From positions 1-6,944 of the forward strand of contig CAJPNA010000069.1 of the NCBI GenBank assembly GCA_905371865.1: DNA of 6,944 bases, read 5' to 3'. Positions 5,368-6,944 of this stretch are shown piece by piece. How positions within the stretch are numbered: position 1 is the stretch's first letter; each line of letters opens with the position of its first letter. The notes under the pieces are model-generated. The model did not search any database, was not told where the DNA came from, and saw nothing but the letters and a program-made list of their open reading frames with translations. This DNA comes from an uncultured Carnobacterium sp. GTDB lineage: Bacteria > Bacillota > Bacilli > Lactobacillales > Aerococcaceae. The translations under genes were made by a program, and so were the position numbers.

Positions 5368-5714
5368 TATTTTTCATCTTCATAAATAACTTTTGTATGA
5401 CTACTTACTAAAGGATGCCGTGCATTACGTTCGCTAAGGAATGCTTCATTATCACGAATAATTACTTCACGATAATTTCCATCCCTAGTTGCTTTATTTT
5501 TTAAAAGTGCAGTAATCACTTTAATAGGTCCTCGTAGTTGGTCTTCAAAAGTCTGTTCAAAACTTGCGGATTCTGTTGATTGTTTAGAATCCGGATATTT
5601 TTCATCTAGTACTTCATACTGTCTGATTAACTCTGGAAGTATCTGCGGTGGTGTAGCTCCTGTTTCCATAATGTACAAAATATAATTTTTTAAACATTTT
5701 TTAATTTCTTGCAT
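5367..5714 (-). CDS. hypothetical protein (115 aa), early operon
   Basis: I do not recognise this protein. It starts MQEIKKCLKNYILYIMETG, a short amphipathic to hydrophobic helix, followed by PPQILPELIRQYEVLDEKY. A polar Ser/Gln-rich stretch comes next, then a basic segment (LRGPIKVITALLKNKATRDG) and an acidic end (YEDEK). ATG 5714 was chosen because GGAGG lies 6 nt upstream. The frame is open back to 5897, but that extra 61-codon part is the shadow of the preceding gene. It overlaps the 80-aa gene by 14 bp and the next gene by 1 bp, typical of a compact operon. Its place just after Cro is one where phages often carry host-takeover or regulatory genes, but no function can be assigned. Confidence 0.7.
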   Translation of the reverse strand: MQEIKKCLKNYILYIMETGATPPQILPELIRQYEVLDEKYPDSKQSTESASFEQTFEDQLRGPIKVITALLKNKATRDGNYREVIIRDNEAFLSERNARHPLVSSHTKVIYEDEK

Positions 5715-5943
5715 AATGCGCCTCCATTTTTGCCATTCTATCTGCTTCACGACATTCTCTGATTTTGCCGTGGATAGATTTCTTATAAAGTTTGTTTGTA
5801 TGCCGTTTTGCGAAATAATCTTTAATGATCTTTCGCCAGTATTCAGCATACTTAGCGTTGCGACCTGCCCAACCAAATGCAGTTGATGTGTTTCCATAGA
5901 CCTTATTGGCTATAGATAAATCTTGTTTGTTTTGTACTAGCAT
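5701..5943 (-). CDS. hypothetical protein (80 aa), first gene after Cro
   Basis: This 80-aa, strongly basic protein has an unusual composition. Residues about 15-45 are rich in aromatic residues (YGNTSTAFGWAGRNAKYAEYW), and the rest is rich in Lys and Arg (KRHTNKLYKKSIHGKIRECREADRMAKME). It has no membrane segment or signal peptide. Basic charge with aromatics would suit nucleic-acid binding, but I recognise no domain. AAAGGAG lies 7 nt before the ATG, giving one of the best start signals in the window. A perfect operator-like palindrome (5961-5973) sits 18 bp upstream. It is probably made early from the leftward promoter at 6201-6229. Confidence 0.75.
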   Translation of the reverse strand: MLVQNKQDLSIANKVYGNTSTAFGWAGRNAKYAEYWRKIIKDYFAKRHTNKLYKKSIHGKIRECREADRMAKMEAHYARN

Positions 5944-5960
5944 GTTTCATCTCCTTTTTT

Positions 5961-5973
5961 CTACTTAAAGTAG
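5961..5973. promoter_or_regulatory. operator-like palindrome O4 after cro-like gene
   Basis: CTACTT-A-AAGTAG is a perfect 13-bp palindrome with a central base. It belongs to the same family as the three sites in the switch region. It lies in the 31-bp gap between the Cro-like stop and the 80-aa gene's ribosome binding site, about 237 bp from the nearest switch operator. No convincing promoter overlaps it, so a distal looping or roadblock site is more likely than a simple promoter operator. Confidence 0.6.
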
Positions 5974-5974
5974 A

Positions 5975-6175
5975 CTAATAAGGCAAAAGAATATCATCCA
6001 TAGTGACGGAATATAATCGACATAATTCATTCAAATTTCCATAATCGATTTCTGTTTTTCCATTCTCCCAGTTATTGATTGTAACCTTGGATTTCTTCAT
6101 TTTCCTTGCTACTTCTTCTTGCGAGAGGTTTGCGTTGACTCTCGCCGCTTTTAAAGAAATTTTTAATCGCTTCAA
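5975..6175 (-). CDS. Cro-like helix-turn-helix repressor (66 aa)
   Basis: This 66-aa protein is a single HTH_3 (Cro/C1-type) domain: SLKAARVNANLSQEEVARKM (residues about 7-26), then the recognition part KSKVTINNWENGKTEIDYGNL. It closes with LCRLYSVTMDDILLPY. It is the first gene of the leftward early transcript and divergent from the CI-like repressor, the usual layout for Cro, which represses the lysogenic promoter. The start is TTG at 6175-6173 with GGGAGG 6 nt upstream; no ATG competes near it. It probably binds the TACTWAAAGTA-like operators between the two genes. An accessory early regulator is the alternative, but context favours Cro. Confidence 0.88.
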   Translation of the reverse strand: MKRLKISLKAARVNANLSQEEVARKMKKSKVTINNWENGKTEIDYGNLNELCRLYSVTMDDILLPY

Positions 6176-6200
6176 TTTATCCCTCCTTCCTTTGATTATT

Positions 6201-6229
6201 AGTATAGTTTACTAAAAGTAGAATGTCAA
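6201..6229 (-). promoter_or_regulatory. leftward early promoter
   Basis: On the minus strand, TTGACA (6229-6224) and TATACT (6206-6201) are separated by exactly 17 bp, a near-consensus vegetative promoter. The start point would be near 6194, giving a leader of about 20 nt before the Cro-like TTG. Operator O1 (6210-6220) fills the spacer and O2 (6230-6240) abuts the -35, so repressor bound here would exclude RNA polymerase. Confidence 0.9.
6210..6220. promoter_or_regulatory. operator O1 in leftward promoter spacer
   Basis: TACTAAAAGTA is an 11-bp near-palindrome (arms TACTA/AAGTA, one mismatch), identical to O2 and 20 bp from it. It lies between the -35 and -10 of the leftward promoter. Confidence 0.75.
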
Positions 6230-6240
6230 TACTAAAAGTA
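6230..6240. promoter_or_regulatory. operator O2 next to leftward -35
   Basis: TACTAAAAGTA is identical to O1. It lies directly upstream of the leftward -35, on the same DNA face as O1 (20-bp spacing), which would allow cooperative binding of two dimers. Confidence 0.75.
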
Positions 6241-6260
6241 AACTTTTTTATAAAATAGTA

Positions 6261-6289
6261 TTGTATTTTACTACTTTAAGTATTAATAT
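6261..6289 (+). promoter_or_regulatory. rightward (lysogenic) promoter for the CI-like repressor
   Basis: TTGTAT (6261-6266) and TAATAT (6284-6289) are 17 bp apart. Both are imperfect, so it is weaker than the opposing promoter. The expected start is near 6296, leaving a leader of about 28 nt. Operator O3 (6272-6282) lies in the spacer, so Cro or the repressor itself could shut it off. Confidence 0.6.
6272..6282. promoter_or_regulatory. operator O3 in rightward promoter
   Basis: TACTT-T-AAGTA is a perfect 11-bp palindrome around a central base. Its centre is 42 bp (about four helical turns) from O2. It overlaps the rightward promoter only, so it is the natural site for the switch to silence repressor synthesis. 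Confidence 0.72.
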
Positions 6290-6323
6290 ATAGATACGCA
6301 GGAGAGGAGAATAGGAGCTTATT

Positions 6324-6710
6324 ATGGATTCTAATTACAAGAGAGTGTTTGCTCAAAACCTTAGCAATTTATTAGCAGCAAACAAAAAGACACAAGCGGA
6401 TTTAGTAGCTGATTTGAAATTAAACAAATCAACTGTTTCAACATGGGTTAACGGAACTAAGATGCCTAGAATGAACAAAATTGAACAGTTGGCTCATTAC
6501 TTTGGTGTTGAAAAATCAGATTTAATTGAAGATAAGTCAGATGTAAATGATTCGTATTACATAGATCCTGAAGTAGCGGAATACGCCAATAGATTAAAGG
6601 ATAATCCAGACATGCGATTGTTGTTTGATGCAGCTGAAGACATGTCAAAAGATGATATTGATTTTGTAGTTAATTTAATTGAGGGGTTAAAGAAACGCGA
6701 GGGGAAATAA
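6324..6710 (+). CDS. CI-like phage repressor without peptidase domain (128 aa)
   Basis: This 128-aa protein is the likely maintenance repressor of lysogeny. Residues about 8-62 are an HTH_3 domain: NLSNLLAANKKTQADLVADL, then the recognition helix KSTVSTWVNGTKMPRM, ending LAHYFGVEKSDLIED. Residues about 82-124 form a short helical C-terminal part (NPDMRLLFDAAEDMSKDDID then FVVNLIEGLKKR), common in Firmicutes phage repressors and probably used for oligomerisation. It lacks the S24/LexA-type peptidase domain of lambda CI, so self-cleavage after DNA damage is not expected. The ATG has AGGAG 6 nt upstream, with a further GGAGAGGAG just before it. It is divergent from the Cro-like gene and 1 bp from the next gene, with which it shares a transcript. 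Confidence 0.88.
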   Translation: MDSNYKRVFAQNLSNLLAANKKTQADLVADLKLNKSTVSTWVNGTKMPRMNKIEQLAHYFGVEKSDLIEDKSDVNDSYYIDPEVAEYANRLKDNPDMRLLFDAAEDMSKDDIDFVVNLIEGLKKREGK

Positions 6711-6711
6711 A

Positions 6712-6944
6712 ATGAATAAGAAACAGATAGCCTTATTTATAGTATTGATTATTGCTATTATTGCACAAAGTATTTATATTGTTACACTCACGCAAAGAGT
6801 CGATAATCTTTCCAATGCAGTTTCTAATATTTCTTTTAATAATGATTCAGATAAGTTATCTAAACGTATAGACGAGATAGAAAGTAAAATAGCATCATTC
6901 AGTGATGATTTACATTCTCTAAGTAATAATATTGATGATAATAC
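6712..6944 (+). CDS. membrane-anchored coiled-coil protein co-transcribed with the repressor (partial, 3' end missing)
   Basis: The frame opens at ATG 6712, one base after the repressor stop, with GAGGGG 7 nt upstream, and is still open at the window edge (77 codons seen). Residues about 5-24 (QIALFIVLIIAIIAQSIYIV) are one uncleaved-looking membrane helix. The rest is polar and heptad-like (TQRVDNLSNAVSNI, then KLSKRIDEIESKIASF and DLHSLSNNIDD), predicting a coiled coil outside the membrane. I recognise no family. Being expressed with the repressor in the lysogen makes superinfection exclusion or another lysogen trait a reasonable guess, but nothing shown here proves it. Confidence 0.78.
   Translation, partial: MNKKQIALFIVLIIAIIAQSIYIVTLTQRVDNLSNAVSNISFNNDSDKLSKRIDEIESKIASFSDDLHSLSNNIDDN

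Noticed and set aside
5715..5897. N-terminal extension of the 115-aa gene to an ATG at 5897
   Set aside because: The region is fully occupied by the 80-aa gene in another frame. GGAGG stands exactly before the internal ATG at 5714, and the extra translation looks random.
5960..5973. Intrinsic terminator after the Cro-like gene
   Set aside because: The palindrome is AT-rich with 6-bp arms and is followed on the coding strand by A's, not T's. It matches the operator family instead.
6466..6648. Minus-strand 60-codon frame opposite the repressor
   Set aside because: It is antisense to a clear HTH repressor, has no ribosome binding site and no recognisable protein pattern.
1..6944. tRNA genes, insertion sequences, attachment sites or riboswitches
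   Set aside because: I saw no cloverleaf, transposase, terminal inverted repeats, integrase-linked att core or known riboswitch pattern on reading both strands.

Overview
This window is the lysogeny-control and early replication/recombination region of a temperate phage or prophage of a low-GC Bacillota (Firmicutes) host. The basis is AT-rich sequence, strong GGAGG-type ribosome binding sites, several TTG starts, and a gene order typical of Firmicutes siphophages. A Negativicutes host such as Veillonella is possible, but that is only an impression. No integrase, structural or lysis genes fall in the window.

Right end (about 5940-6944): a bidirectional genetic switch. A 128-aa CI-like repressor reads rightward (6324-6710) and is followed 1 bp later by a membrane-anchored coiled-coil protein that runs off the window. 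A 66-aa Cro-like protein reads leftward (5975-6175). Between them lie a near-consensus leftward promoter (TTGACA-N17-TATACT), a weaker rightward promoter, and three copies of an 11-bp operator (TACTWAAAGTA-like). A fourth copy lies just after the Cro-like gene.

Left of Cro, all genes read leftward in one tightly packed early operon. First come two unrecognised small genes (80 and 115 aa), a MerR/excisionase-type HTH protein, and a 53-aa two-helix membrane protein with an ATGA overlap. A 119-bp non-coding gap follows. It holds a rightward promoter plus intrinsic terminator (a possible tiny antisense RNA) and an A10 homopolymer that appears to put the 5' end of the next gene out of frame.

Next is a recombination block: a DUF1351-type protein, a Rad52/Sak-like single-strand annealing protein, a NinB-like protein and an HNH nuclease. 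A replication block follows: a 55-aa gene, a replisome organizer, a G39P-like helicase loader, a 72-aa unknown and an SSB, then the first codons of one more gene at the left edge.

The replisome organizer gene carries, in the codons of its linker, an iteron-like array (11-bp-period GTTAC repeats, a perfect 7-bp inverted repeat, three 18-bp purine-rich repeats and a 7-bp hairpin). This is the best candidate for the phage replication origin. In outline, the switch decides whether the leftward operon fires. The recombination proteins then act on DNA ends and ssDNA, while the organizer and loader recruit the host DnaB-type helicase at the internal origin, with SSB coating the exposed strands.
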